From: Caldithrix sp964598255
GTDB taxonomy: Bacteria; Calditrichota; Calditrichia; Calditrichales; Calditrichaceae
Length of the DNA stretch: 61,274 nucleotides
Direction: 5' to 3'
Assembly (NCBI GenBank): GCA_964598255.1
Contig: CAZRBA010000117.1
Location: forward strand, 1 to 61,274
Part shown: positions 36,664 to 46,524 of the stretch, piece after piece
Layout of the letters: each line of letters opens with the position of its first letter
Position numbering within the stretch: the first letter of the stretch is position 1
Position numbers and translations under genes: made by a program
The notes under the pieces: generated by a model
Told to the model about the DNA's origin: nothing
The model's input: only the letters and a program-made list of their open reading frames with translations
Database searches by the model: none

Positions 36664-38907
36664 ATGGCCCGCAAAACAAAATTCTGGTTGGTTATCCTTG
36701 CCATCGTTTTGCTCGATTTTAATACTTTGTTCAATTCGTCGTGGAGCAATGCCTCCGAGCGCCAGCTTATTTTGTCCAAAATGGAAATGTTTTACTACCA
36801 AAAAAAATTCGGGGCCTTTCACGATTCGCTTCAGGTCTTTTTACGGCGCGTAAATACCGATCTTTCTCCGGATTTGCAATTTAAATTTGCCTATGCGGCT
36901 TTTCGCAAAGGGGCATATCACCAAGCTGCCGGGCTTTTTGAAGATTTGGTGCACAAAAAATACTTAACGCTTTATAGCCGCTTTTTTCGGATAAAAAGTT
37001 TTTGGCAATTCGATACCTTAAAGGCACAGAAACAAAGCCGGAAGTTTTTGCAGGCTTTCCCGCATCATCCGTTAGCCGATTCTTTGATTTTATTTTTAAC
37101 GGAATCGTATTTTAAACAAAAAAACTACGCCCAAGCACGCATTTATTTGCAAAAAGCTTTACGCCTGAAAATTCCTGTCAAACAAAAAGTGCTGTTTAAA
37201 ATTCGGGCCGCACGTTGCCTTTATGCGCAGGGCAAAACTAAAAACGCATTAACCGAATTTAAAAAAATTATTAAAAAATATCCTTCATACACCCCGACCG
37301 AACAATTGACCGATTGGTTGGAAAAGGAACGCCCGATCTGGTACCGTCAAAATTTTTTGACGATTTATCCGGTATTACGAGCCAATCGTCGTTTGGATGA
37401 AGCGCGCATTAAGTTAGAAGCATATATTCGTAACCATTCGTCGCAGACACTAATAAAAAAAGCGCGATTTTTGCTTTTGGTCAATTACTATTTGCAAGGA
37501 CGTTATCGTAGCGCTTTATATGGTTTTAATCAATTATACCAAACGTTGCACGACAAAAAATTAAAGGCCGAATGCTTGCTGTACAAAGCGCGGGTGCAAT
37601 TGGCCATCGGGCATAAGCAGCGCGGTATTCGAACATATCTTAAATTTGCCGAAACCTTTCCTAACCATTCTATGGCACCGGAAGTGGTTTGGAAAAGCGC
37701 ACTGCTTTACGAAGAGCAAGGTAAACTTGCAAAAGCCCTGCAACTTTATCGCGAACTCTATCGGCGTTGGCCGCATAATAATTTAGGCAAAGAGGCCCTC
37801 TTTCGACAAGGCTATACTTTGTTCCGGCTGGGAGAATATCAAAAAGCGGAACAGATTTTTAACCAAATCCGTTTCGGTCGCTGGCAAGATACGCAAAAAA
37901 ACCGAGCCCAGTATTGGGCCTCATTGTGTCGCGATATGATGGGGGATACGTTAACGGCCAAGCGATTACGCCGGGATCTTGGTAAGGAAATGTGGGATGA
38001 TTATTATACCCTAAAAAGTTATCTGCTCGAAAAAGCCTACCTCGATTCGACCATGGAGCTGGTTCGGGAACTGAAAACCGTACATAATCCGTTGCATTAT
38101 TACGGTAAAGGATTTCAAAAACATTTGTCCGAATTTGAACGTGTGTTTTTACTTAATGATTTGCTCGGATCGCAATACGCCCGGCTGGAGCTAACTGCCA
38201 TCAAAATCGATCGGGACAAATTACAGGAATGGATTGCATTGGCCGAGGCTTACAAACGGTTGCAACTTTTTGGCCGTGCTTACCGAATTTATGATAAAAT
38301 AAACAAGCGGTTTTATCGACATGTTTCCTACGGCGAAAAGTTTTTTATTTTAAAGGAGCGTTTTCCTTTTTATTATTACGGTATAATTAGTCGGTATTGT
38401 CGGCGATACGGGTTAGAAAAGGAGTTGGTTTTGGGGCTGATTAAACAGGAGAGCGCCTTTGACCAAAACGCACATTCTTACGCCAATGCATACGGATTAA
38501 TGCAACTTATTCCGGCAACGGCTAAAGATATGGCGCGTTTGGCACAAATACCGCATTTTCGTGTGCGTATGTTATTTGATGCGGAGGTAAACATTCATTT
38601 GGGTACATTGTATCTTAAACAGTTGAGCCGCCGCTACCAAGGCGATAAATTACGTATGCTGGCGGCGTACAATGCCGGCCCGCACCGCGTAAAACGTTGG
38701 AACAAAATTCCGTTTTCGGATCAGGACGATTTTTTGGTGGAAAATATTGCTTACAATCAAACCCGCAATTATGTGCGCCATGTGCTTAAAAATTATTGGG
38801 GATACAAGCTGCTTTACAATAATTTTCAGGTAGATCAACATAAACTGCTTAGCAGCAGCCGCAATTTGCTTTGCCAAACATTAGCTTTTGCCCGAAACGA
38901 CCGGTAA
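36664..38907 (+). CDS. slt: Soluble lytic transglycosylase with TPR-like superhelix
   Basis: 747 residues. An N-terminal hydrophobic segment (about 8-20) is likely a signal peptide. Helical TPR-like repeats fill about 35-555, as in Slt70 but with more TPR character (EVVWKSALLYEEQGKLAKAL, LFRQGYTLFRLGEYQKAEQ). The SLT domain is at about 578-690, with catalytic E596 in IKQESAFD, AYGLMQLIPATA (609-620) and AAYNAGPHRVKRW (667-679). It cleaves peptidoglycan glycan strands to 1,6-anhydro ends. The last 27 bp overlap the end of the convergent kinase gene. Confidence 0.92.
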   Translation: MARKTKFWLVILAIVLLDFNTLFNSSWSNASERQLILSKMEMFYYQKKFGAFHDSLQVFLRRVNTDLSPDLQFKFAYAAFRKGAYHQAAGLFEDLVHKKYLTLYSRFFRIKSFWQFDTLKAQKQSRKFLQAFPHHPLADSLILFLTESYFKQKNYAQARIYLQKALRLKIPVKQKVLFKIRAARCLYAQGKTKNALTEFKKIIKKYPSYTPTEQLTDWLEKERPIWYRQNFLTIYPVLRANRRLDEARIKLEAYIRNHSSQTLIKKARFLLLVNYYLQGRYRSALYGFNQLYQTLHDKKLKAECLLYKARVQLAIGHKQRGIRTYLKFAETFPNHSMAPEVVWKSALLYEEQGKLAKALQLYRELYRRWPHNNLGKEALFRQGYTLFRLGEYQKAEQIFNQIRFGRWQDTQKNRAQYWASLCRDMMGDTLTAKRLRRDLGKEMWDDYYTLKSYLLEKAYLDSTMELVRELKTVHNPLHYYGKGFQKHLSEFERVFLLNDLLGSQYARLELTAIKIDRDKLQEWIALAEAYKRLQLFGRAYRIYDKINKRFYRHVSYGEKFFILKERFPFYYYGIISRYCRRYGLEKELVLGLIKQESAFDQNAHSYANAYGLMQLIPATAKDMARLAQIPHFRVRMLFDAEVNIHLGTLYLKQLSRRYQGDKLRMLAAYNAGPHRVKRWNKIPFSDQDDFLVENIAYNQTRNYVRHVLKNYWGYKLLYNNFQVDQHKLLSSSRNLLCQTLAFARNDR

Positions 38908-39945
38908 GGTAAAATAAAAGGTTGCACCCCCTTCCCGATTATTGTGCGCACCAATGGTTCCTCCGTGCGCCTCCACAAACAATTTGGCTATGTGCAGGCC
39001 CAATCCTTGTCCTTTAAAAAGTGATTTCGGATTATTTAGGCGAAAATACGGGTCGAAAATATCGGTTAGGTGCTCCGGCGGAATACCGGGACCACTATCC
39101 GTAATGCGGCATTCGATTTTTTGTCCTTTTGCGGAAGACGGCTCCAAAGTAACCATTAGGCGTACGCTGCTGTCATTCGGGCTGAATTTTAAAGCATTGA
39201 GTAATAAATTAAACAAAACGCGCCGAATGGCCAGAGCGTCGGCATTGACTTTGGGCAATTCATGTTCCACATGCGCTTGTAATTTAATATTCTTACGGTC
39301 GGCCCAAATCCAAACCGAACGCAAGGTGTCCGAAATTAAGCGAGACAAATCGATGGGATGCTTTTCGATAAAAAATTCTTTTTTGCGCATACGTAAAATT
39401 AAAGCCAACTCCTGTACCAATTCGTCGGCCACATCCGTTTGTGCGCTAATGGTTTGTAAAATTTTTATTTGTCCGTCGTTTAACGGTCCGAACGTACCGG
39501 AAATAAGCATATCGATGTAGCTGGCAAGATTTTGTAAGGGAGTGCGTAAATCGTGTAACACCAGCAAAGACTGTTCTTTTTGGGTTTTAATCCGAAGTGC
39601 CAGACGATGCATATTTTTTAACAGAGATCGGAGTTTGGCCGAGTCGTTAAAATCGTCAAAGTTAAATACAAAATCAAAAACGGATTGATCAGGCGAATTT
39701 TTGCAAAACAAACAGGCAAATAAATAAGGTCGTTCTTTTAGCAAGTTTTCTACTTCGGCTAATTGTTTGTGCGGATCTTGCGTAACCCACAGCAAAAAGT
39801 CAAACATCCGTTCTCGGCTTAGCGCTATAAGTTCGTTTAAACTGCCCGGCAAATACACCTTGACAGCAAAATCCGATATTATTTTATGCAAGCGCGAGCC
39901 AAACTCCGTATCTTCTATGAACAGAACGTAGCGCAATTCAATCAT
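38881..39945 (-). CDS. Histidine kinase with degenerate receiver
   Basis: 354 residues, soluble. Residues 1-115 have the receiver start VLFIEDTEFG but W53 in place of the phosphoacceptor Asp (DFLLWVTQ), so it is a pseudo-receiver. HisKA has H131 in VLHDLRTPLQN; HATPase_c has FNLLLNALKFSP, DSGPGIPPEHL and KGQGLGLHIAKLF. It starts 3 bp after the crotonase stop (AAGGGAC upstream), so both are in one operon. No response regulator gene is adjacent. Its 3' end overlaps the slt gene by 27 bp on the opposite strand. Confidence 0.88.
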   Translation of the reverse strand: MIELRYVLFIEDTEFGSRLHKIISDFAVKVYLPGSLNELIALSRERMFDFLLWVTQDPHKQLAEVENLLKERPYLFACLFCKNSPDQSVFDFVFNFDDFNDSAKLRSLLKNMHRLALRIKTQKEQSLLVLHDLRTPLQNLASYIDMLISGTFGPLNDGQIKILQTISAQTDVADELVQELALILRMRKKEFFIEKHPIDLSRLISDTLRSVWIWADRKNIKLQAHVEHELPKVNADALAIRRVLFNLLLNALKFSPNDSSVRLMVTLEPSSAKGQKIECRITDSGPGIPPEHLTDIFDPYFRLNNPKSLFKGQGLGLHIAKLFVEAHGGTIGAHNNREGGATFYFTLPVVSGKS

Positions 39946-39948
39946 TCG

Positions 39949-40731
39949 TTAACGTCCCTTAAATTGGGGCTTACGTTTTTCGAAAAATGCCTTTATGCCT
40001 TCTTCTTTGTCTTGGGTGGCACAAACCCGACCGAACAGCATGGCTTCCAATTCCAACCCGTGCTCTAAGGATTGGTCGAATCCTTGCTGAACCGCTTGTA
40101 AAATGGAATGAATGGCAATGGCTCCTTTGGCAACAATTTTTTTGATAAACGCTTTTCCTTCGTCCAAAAGTTGCTCTGCGGGAACCACCCGGTTAACCAA
40201 ACCGTAGGTCAATGCCTGTTGGGCATCAATCATGTCTCCGGTTAAAAGAAGTTCCAAAGCCCGTGTTTTACCGATAAGCCGGGGCAGGCGTTGCGTTCCG
40301 CCGTAACCCGGAATAATCCCCAAATTGATTTCCGGCTGACCGAATTTGGCTTTGTCCGAAGCCAAACGCAAGTGGCAAGCCATGGCCAGTTCGCAACCGC
40401 CGCCCAAGGCAAAGCCGTTAACCAAGGCTACAACCGGTTTGGGGAAATTTTCGATACGGCTAAATAGACGCTGGCCGTTACGCGCAAATTGCATGGCGCT
40501 TTCGGCATCCAGCTCTTTTATTTCCTGCAAATCGGCACCGGCCACAAAGGCTTTTTCTCCGGCGCCTGTCAGTAAAATACCTTGCACCGCCGAATCGTTA
40601 TGCAGTTGCTCGAACAATTGCCAAAGCTCGTTGAGTACGGTGTGGTTTAAGGCATTTAGTTTCTCGGGCCGGTCGATGGTAATGGTGGCCACGGAATCTT
40701 CGATTTCTACAACTAACGTTTTAAACGACAT
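39949..40731 (-). CDS. Enoyl-CoA hydratase/crotonase family protein
   Basis: 260 residues, typical crotonase length. The oxyanion-hole loops (AGADLQEI near 65-72 and ALGGGCELAMACHL at 108-121) and both catalytic glutamates, E114 and E134 (GQPEINLG), are present, so hydratase activity on short-chain 2-enoyl-CoA is likely. The closing residues EGIKAFFEKRKPQFKGR are typical of 3-hydroxybutyryl-CoA dehydratase. No other fatty-acid or butyrate gene is near; the downstream neighbour is a kinase. Confidence 0.92.
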   Translation of the reverse strand: MSFKTLVVEIEDSVATITIDRPEKLNALNHTVLNELWQLFEQLHNDSAVQGILLTGAGEKAFVAGADLQEIKELDAESAMQFARNGQRLFSRIENFPKPVVALVNGFALGGGCELAMACHLRLASDKAKFGQPEINLGIIPGYGGTQRLPRLIGKTRALELLLTGDMIDAQQALTYGLVNRVVPAEQLLDEGKAFIKKIVAKGAIAIHSILQAVQQGFDQSLEHGLELEAMLFGRVCATQDKEEGIKAFFEKRKPQFKGR

Positions 40732-40811
40732 AGGGCCTCCGCAAAAAAATGATTTGTTTGTTTGTGCACAATTATGAAAATCTTTAAAATTTAAACGTTG
40801 GCAATGGGGGG

Positions 40812-41885
40812 TTAGCCTTTGGATAACAATTCCACCCGACTTTGATCGCCGATAAGAAAACGATGCGTAGCCGGACGTCCGCTGGTGCGCACCACTTCCA
40901 CATCATTTCCCAAAAGGCTGTGTTCGATGCGAATATCCACATCCAGAATTTTGCATTCTTTTAAAATGATGCTGAATTCCACTTCGCTGTTTTTGATGTG
41001 GCAATCGTCGTAGATGGAAGTGAACGGGCCTATATAGCTATTTTCGATAACTGTATTTTTTCCGATAATGGCCGGGCCGCGTACAGTGGAATTAATGATT
41101 CGGGCTCCTTGCTCAATCGTTACCTTTCCCGTTACCAGACTATCTTTATCAACACTGCCGGAAATTTCTGGTTGAAGATTATCCAGAATAAGGCGGTTGG
41201 CTTCCAGCAAATCGTAAGGTTTACCCGTGTCTTTCCACCAGCCGGTAATTTCGGAATAGGTAATTTTGTAACCGTGATCCAGCAAATATTGATGGGCATC
41301 GGAAATTTCCAATTCGCCGCGGGCGCTGGGTTTAATATTGTTTACCGCCTCAAAAATGGAAGAATCATAAATGTAAATACCGGTAACGGCATAATCGCTT
41401 TTGGGATGTCTGGGTTTTTCTTCGATGCGTACAATGCGATTACCTTTAATTTCGGGTACACCGAATCGTTGCGGATCTTTTACTTTGGAAAGCGTTAAAT
41501 GACAATTGCTTTTTTGGCTTTCAAAGGCTTGGATAAATTTGCGCAAACCGCCGACAACCATGTTATCACCCAAATAAAATACAAACGGTTCCTCGCCGAT
41601 AAACTCTTGCGAAATTTTAACCACATGTGCCAAACCCAGCGGGGCCTCTTGCGGAATAAAGGTAAGGTTAACGCCAAATTGCGATCCGTCGCCCAATGCG
41701 TTGGGAATGGCGTCGGAATCGGCATTGTGCACAATGCCGATGTCCGTGATGCCGGCTTGGGCACAATATTCAATTGCATAGTGGATAATGGGCTTGTTGG
41801 CAATAGGAATTAAATGTTTGTTTTGTGTGTGTGTTAACGGACGCAAACGTGTGCCGCGTCCTCCGCTGGTGATAAGTGCTTTCAC
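40812..41885 (-). CDS. rmlA: Glucose-1-phosphate thymidylyltransferase, long form
   Basis: 357 residues. The nucleotidyltransferase signature GGRGTRLRPLT is at 8-18 with K24; FYLGDNMVVGG, VEEK-like RIEEKPRHPKSDYA and the substrate region WWKDTGKPYDLLEAN follow. About 245-340 adds left-handed beta-helix hexapeptides (GPAIIGKNTVIENSYIGPF), which the ordinary 290-residue RmlA lacks; the long form is common in archaea and some bacteria. It makes dTDP-glucose, the entry to dTDP-rhamnose and other deoxysugars. GTG start after a G-rich site. No rmlB, rmlC or rmlD is adjacent. Confidence 0.92.
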   Translation of the reverse strand: MKALITSGGRGTRLRPLTHTQNKHLIPIANKPIIHYAIEYCAQAGITDIGIVHNADSDAIPNALGDGSQFGVNLTFIPQEAPLGLAHVVKISQEFIGEEPFVFYLGDNMVVGGLRKFIQAFESQKSNCHLTLSKVKDPQRFGVPEIKGNRIVRIEEKPRHPKSDYAVTGIYIYDSSIFEAVNNIKPSARGELEISDAHQYLLDHGYKITYSEITGWWKDTGKPYDLLEANRLILDNLQPEISGSVDKDSLVTGKVTIEQGARIINSTVRGPAIIGKNTVIENSYIGPFTSIYDDCHIKNSEVEFSIILKECKILDVDIRIEHSLLGNDVEVVRTSGRPATHRFLIGDQSRVELLSKG

Positions 41886-41954
41886 ATGTCCCCCAAAATT
41901 AGTTTTAAAAGCGTAGGCAAAGGCGGCAACAGGGCCGCCTTATCGGTGTTCCGT

Positions 41955-43709
41955 CTATTTTTTCTTTTCTTTCCATTTTTCAATGGTCGATAGCTGTGAA
42001 GCCACACCGTATAATTGAATGGAATTCGGATCGAATTGGGTGCTAAAATAGGCCAAAGAAGGCAATGAAAACAAATAGCTGCCCAAAGCCATTTGTTGGT
42101 CAAGCTGGTCTATCATTTGGGCATAGGCCTGTTTATCGCCGATTTCACGCGTGGACATAAAGGTGAAAATGTATTTTAACAGTTTGACAATATCGTTACG
42201 TTCCGGCGAATCTTTGGTCGCATCCAAACGGAAGAAATTTTTATCTGCTTGAAAGGAAGCCAAATCGATGGCACGATGTCCCATACCATCCGAATCGGTA
42301 ATCAGGTGAATTTTATGCGTGGCTAAGTCGGGCTCGCGCAGGAAAATATCGTACAAATCAAACAGAAAATTACTGCGATAGTTGCTTACCGGAATGAGTA
42401 CCGCATCGTAATCACCTCTTTTGATCACATCGTTACCAACGGCCAAGGCTTTTACCTTACCTTTGGTAATGGCGGGATCGTTTAAAATTCGTACCAGTTC
42501 CGAAAGTTCTTCGCGAAAACCGTAGTTAAGACAGGTGACAATACGTACCGAATCGGGAAGTACCGAAAGGTCGGGCGCAGGGTGTGAGGTATCGGGCATG
42601 ATAATTTTTTCTTCTACGTAATAGGACGATGAAGGAAAGATGCTGTAATTCAAATAATCGGCGTAATTATCGTGATGTCCTTTGTAATCTACAATATGCC
42701 GTTGTTGCTTGCTGCCCACTTTGTAAAAGCGATTGATGATTTTTTTGTTGTCGATCAGGTTACGCAGGGCCTGACGTTGTGCCCGATTTAAACGCCGGAC
42801 ATTAAAAAAGAGGGCAAAAAAGGTATTGCTGATATTGGATTTGTAAAAAAAATCGGACGTATCGCTTAAAATGGGCGAAAGTGCTCCGTAAGGTGTTCGT
42901 AACAACGTATTAATTTTACCGCGGCTCATTTCGGTGGTAAAGGTGCTGTTATCGATAAACGGTTGTAAAATTACTTTGCCGATATGGGCCGGGCCCGAGG
43001 GATTTTTAGGGAAGTAAATAACATCTTTATATTCACCGGCATACATGTACGGTCCGGTTCCGTCTGTATAATTCAGTTGATTGTAAGTAGCCGTGTGGGG
43101 TAAAATTTTAAAAGACAATACTTCCTTGATGTCATCTTCGCTCCAGGTGCGGTCGCCTTTAAATTGGAAGCGAATTTCATTGTTGTCATCCGGGCCGCTA
43201 AAATCAAAATTTTCCACGGCCTGACCCACCAAAACGTAATCTGGTGACAAACTGCCTAAACGTTGAATACGTTTTAGGGTAAAACGCAAATCGTTGGCCA
43301 CAAAGTTTACCGCTTCCTGAGGCGTAATTTCGATATCGCCTTTGTTTAGCAAAATTTTGTAACTGTCGTGCCATTTGACATTGGGCTTTAATCTTACGGT
43401 AACCACATTATTGGCGTCAATTCCCACCAGTTCACCCAAGCCGTCTTCGTAGGTAATTCCGCTGGGATTGGCCGAAATATTAAACAAACCATCGTAAAGC
43501 ACTTCATCCAGTTTGTCGGCAATGGGTACATTTCCGGGCAAATGCGGATCCATTATGGGCTTTTGATGCGAAATATACGGAATGACAATTTCACCTTTTA
43601 AATTTGGTGAGAGAATGAAATACAGAATTACGGCAATGACAACTAAAAGCCCACCGCCAATGTACCAGTATTTTTTATCAATTGTGCGTTTGGCTGAAAT
43701 TTCTTTCAT
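41955..43709 (-). CDS. Membrane-anchored family-5 extracellular solute-binding protein
   Basis: 584 residues. An uncleaved-looking N-terminal helix (about 15-33, no lipobox) anchors a periplasmic SBP_bac_5 domain. Features include EVLYDGLFNI, LKPNVKWHDSYK, the insertion DIEITPQEAVNFVANDL and the NVRRLNRAQRQALRNLIDNK block found in oligopeptide/nickel-binding proteins. No ABC permease or ATPase gene is near. It starts 37 bp downstream of the large lipoprotein gene and may act with it. Ligand unknown. Confidence 0.8.
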   Translation of the reverse strand: MKEISAKRTIDKKYWYIGGGLLVVIAVILYFILSPNLKGEIVIPYISHQKPIMDPHLPGNVPIADKLDEVLYDGLFNISANPSGITYEDGLGELVGIDANNVVTVRLKPNVKWHDSYKILLNKGDIEITPQEAVNFVANDLRFTLKRIQRLGSLSPDYVLVGQAVENFDFSGPDDNNEIRFQFKGDRTWSEDDIKEVLSFKILPHTATYNQLNYTDGTGPYMYAGEYKDVIYFPKNPSGPAHIGKVILQPFIDNSTFTTEMSRGKINTLLRTPYGALSPILSDTSDFFYKSNISNTFFALFFNVRRLNRAQRQALRNLIDNKKIINRFYKVGSKQQRHIVDYKGHHDNYADYLNYSIFPSSSYYVEEKIIMPDTSHPAPDLSVLPDSVRIVTCLNYGFREELSELVRILNDPAITKGKVKALAVGNDVIKRGDYDAVLIPVSNYRSNFLFDLYDIFLREPDLATHKIHLITDSDGMGHRAIDLASFQADKNFFRLDATKDSPERNDIVKLLKYIFTFMSTREIGDKQAYAQMIDQLDQQMALGSYLFSLPSLAYFSTQFDPNSIQLYGVASQLSTIEKWKEKKK

Positions 43710-43746
43710 TATGATGCTCCGAGTTTAGATAAATTTTTTGCACGGT

Positions 43747-46107
43747 TTAATGTTTTTTGATAATCGGTTTTTGAGCCATTACGCTCACCTGATAAATGTG
43801 CAAACCGTTCTTTTTAAAACGAACTTCCAATATGTTGTTGCTGGTTTTTACAATTTGCAGCGGCCCTACCTGACATTCGTAATTATTATCCGGGCCAGGG
43901 GCGGTAATCATGTAACGCCCTTCGTTTTTAATTACTTTGCCGTTAAAGGTAATGCGTTCGTACCATTGCTTGGAGCCCGCCTTCCGCGCCAGATTTTTTG
44001 GCAGACGAATGTACACATCAAATACCGGAAATTGAGCCGGGGAAGGAATTTTCAGATTTACCTTAAATACGTATTCGTTTTGGCCGCTAATGTTAGACGT
44101 AACGGGCAAGGCAAAAATACGCCGGTACGATCTCGGGCGGGTTAATAATTTGGGAATTTGCGGATCGCATTCGGCTACACGGTTTTTAACTGTAGTATCA
44201 TCTCCGCGATAATGTTTGCCGTGCACCACAATGGCCCGCGCTTTTAAAACGCCTTGATTTTCGGGATTGGCAATGAGTTGTTTGTACAGGTTTTCAATAG
44301 CCGCTTTGGGGAAACTAAGCGTTTTAATATTTGCCAGCGTTTTGTTAAGGATCTGCATTTGTGCCTGAGCATCGCTGCCCGGTACAAAAAACGATGGCTG
44401 ATACACCGGCTGGAAGGCAGGATTTTCATAAAGACCTTCCACGTTTTCTACGGTATTTAAATTTTCCCGCATAAATTGTTGCGCCCGCTCCGTGGATTTT
44501 TGACTGATAGCTTGGATAAAAGTCCTTTCTAATTCGCGCACCAATTTTAATTTTTGCGCTTTTATTTTTTTGTAATTAATAAAATCGCGATCGTTGTATA
44601 AATTTTTCAATGCTTCTTCGGCAAGCGCCCAGTTTTCGCTTTGCAGCGCGTTGCGAATGGCCTGAGCCTGTTTCTGCAAAGACTGCCGATCCAAAGGGGC
44701 ATACAAGGGAAGCAGAAAAGAAAGATCTCGGTTTTTCTTTAACAAGCTTAAAATACCGTGTAAATTATTCTGCTCTTTTAAAACATTAATTTCCGGAACC
44801 AGCGCATCCGCCCGACGATATTGGGCCAATAAACCGTTGATGGAAGCCTGTACCTGACGAATTTCTTTAGCCAGTTTTTTGACGCACAAATAATTGCGAT
44901 ATGGCTGCAATGCTGCATTATTGATACGCGGCAGAGTGTAAAGCATTTTGGAAAGCTGGGTTACGATGTCCGAAAAAAAGGCATTGGATGGCATGCTTTT
45001 TTGATTTTTGACGCGCGTTTTAATGGTTTGGATTTCTTTTTTTATTTTTGAAACATCATCCGTAATTTTATTGTAGGCATAAACAAAAGCCCCTAAACGT
45101 TTAAAATCGTCCGGAATGGTTAAACCGGCAAGCGGGTACAGTTTTTCCAATTGCGGAATGGCGCTTTCGATGCGCTTGGCTTCGTTTTGAGCCGCCAGTT
45201 TTTGCTCGTAATAGGGCACTACTTGCTTTAGTCTCTTTTTTAAAATATCCCGAATGGTCATAACGACATGATCCGGAAATTGATCTTTGTTTCGGAAAAA
45301 ATGCGTAAAATCGGGAAGGGCCGAGAAAAAACCTTCCATATCGTTACGACTGTCGCGATTTTCTTTAAGCAAATTCAATACCTGCAAATAACGGTTTTGA
45401 AAAGTCAATTCGTCTTGCAATTGATTTTTTAATCGGATAAAATTCTGATAGGATTCATCTTTGGTATTGCGAATATTAAGCGGGAAAATGTCTTCGATTT
45501 GTTTTAGCTCGTCTTTAAGTTTTAGCAGGTTCTGATTTTTTTGCCGGATTTGCCCGATTTGTTGAGCCAAATTCAAATCTTGAGGCTGCACGTTAATCCC
45601 GAGCGATTCGTAAGGGGTACGTTCCACCGAGTTTTTTTGCAATGTTTGTTTGAATGCTTCATAACGCCGTTCGAACTTAAAACGCCAGCGGGCCACATAC
45701 CGGTATTGCATGTTCAATATTACATCTTGCTTAACTAAATCGATAACCCAGTAATATTGCGGTACGGTATTCGATATGGCATAAACGGAAAGATGATCGG
45801 GCTCAGGGCTTTCATCTTTAATTTTAATGATGGGGCCTTTGCCCTGATTAAAAGTTTCGGTTAAGTAACTATTAAACAGGTCTTTATTGGCAATATTCAA
45901 CACCAGATAATCATTTGGCGCTGCGGCCGGCGGAAAAACCATGTAGTATTTTTTATCTTTTTTTAGTTTAAAATACTTACTGTCCTTTTTTATTTCGATA
46001 AAACCGTTTTCCTGAGGGCTAATATCGGGCTTGGGTTTAAGTTGTTTATAGGCTGCGCAGCCATAAAGCAAAAGGGTAATAAGGACGAAACGGATGGCTT
46101 TGTTCAT
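43747..46107 (-). CDS. Large lipoprotein of unknown function
   Basis: 786 residues from the ATG at 46107, which follows AAGGAG. The signal peptide ends in lipobox LLYGC (C17). A beta-rich N-terminal segment (about 30-130) is followed by about 450 residues of predicted helix with coiled-coil character (LKLKDELKQIEDI, KKRLKQVVPYYEQKLAAQNEA). The C-terminal 190 residues are beta-rich (VFKVNLKIPSPAQFPVFDVYI, EVRFKKNGLHIYQ). I do not recognise the family. It is the first gene of a likely operon with the anchored binding protein (37 bp apart) and then rmlA. A role in envelope assembly is possible but not shown. Confidence 0.75.
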   Translation of the reverse strand: MNKAIRFVLITLLLYGCAAYKQLKPKPDISPQENGFIEIKKDSKYFKLKKDKKYYMVFPPAAAPNDYLVLNIANKDLFNSYLTETFNQGKGPIIKIKDESPEPDHLSVYAISNTVPQYYWVIDLVKQDVILNMQYRYVARWRFKFERRYEAFKQTLQKNSVERTPYESLGINVQPQDLNLAQQIGQIRQKNQNLLKLKDELKQIEDIFPLNIRNTKDESYQNFIRLKNQLQDELTFQNRYLQVLNLLKENRDSRNDMEGFFSALPDFTHFFRNKDQFPDHVVMTIRDILKKRLKQVVPYYEQKLAAQNEAKRIESAIPQLEKLYPLAGLTIPDDFKRLGAFVYAYNKITDDVSKIKKEIQTIKTRVKNQKSMPSNAFFSDIVTQLSKMLYTLPRINNAALQPYRNYLCVKKLAKEIRQVQASINGLLAQYRRADALVPEINVLKEQNNLHGILSLLKKNRDLSFLLPLYAPLDRQSLQKQAQAIRNALQSENWALAEEALKNLYNDRDFINYKKIKAQKLKLVRELERTFIQAISQKSTERAQQFMRENLNTVENVEGLYENPAFQPVYQPSFFVPGSDAQAQMQILNKTLANIKTLSFPKAAIENLYKQLIANPENQGVLKARAIVVHGKHYRGDDTTVKNRVAECDPQIPKLLTRPRSYRRIFALPVTSNISGQNEYVFKVNLKIPSPAQFPVFDVYIRLPKNLARKAGSKQWYERITFNGKVIKNEGRYMITAPGPDNNYECQVGPLQIVKTSNNILEVRFKKNGLHIYQVSVMAQKPIIKKH

Positions 46108-46524
46108 TGCATCTCCTTTTTTTAAATTTTTACAAAAATTAGGCAAATTTGCTCAAAAAAACAATGCCCAAAGCAAATAAGTTGCACATTCGGCAATGGA
46201 AACGCGCAACACGCAACGCGGTAGGGATTTCCTTAGGAAAAGGAGATGTAAAAAATAAAATATCTTTGTTACAGATATTTTCCCCATTGGCCGGACATCT
46301 GTTCCGGACCATGCGAAACAGGGTAACCGAAGAAAAAAGCGTATTTGTAGTATTTGTAGGGATGAGCGATTATTTTATATTTGGGCCGATATGCGGAATT
46401 TGATTCGGGATAAAACGGTGCGTTAGCAAAAATATTTTGGCCTAAAAAAATCAATCCGTAAATTCAAGTAAATAAGCGCCATGATTCTGTAAATGAGAAC
46501 AGGAATCAAACCGCAGGAGGAGAC
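46108..46524. other. Divergent intergenic region with inverted repeat
   Basis: 417 bp between the divergent lipoprotein and FMN/UbiA genes. It contains a perfect 9-bp inverted repeat, AAAATATCT-N7-AGATATTTT at 46257-46281, and a smaller CCGGA/TCCGG hairpin near 46292-46308. No ORF with coding character is seen. Confidence 0.55.
46257..46281. repeat. Perfect 9-bp inverted repeat in divergent promoter region
   Basis: AAAATATCT (46257-46265), spacer TTGTTAC, AGATATTTT (46273-46281). Lying midway between two divergent genes, it would suit an operator for a dimeric repressor; the AT-rich stem also resembles a weak terminator for neither gene in particular. Confidence 0.4.

Noticed and set aside
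46149..46403. 84-residue frame upstream of the FMN/UbiA gene
   Set aside because: No ribosome site, no domain and no coding character; it overlaps inverted repeats in a promoter region.
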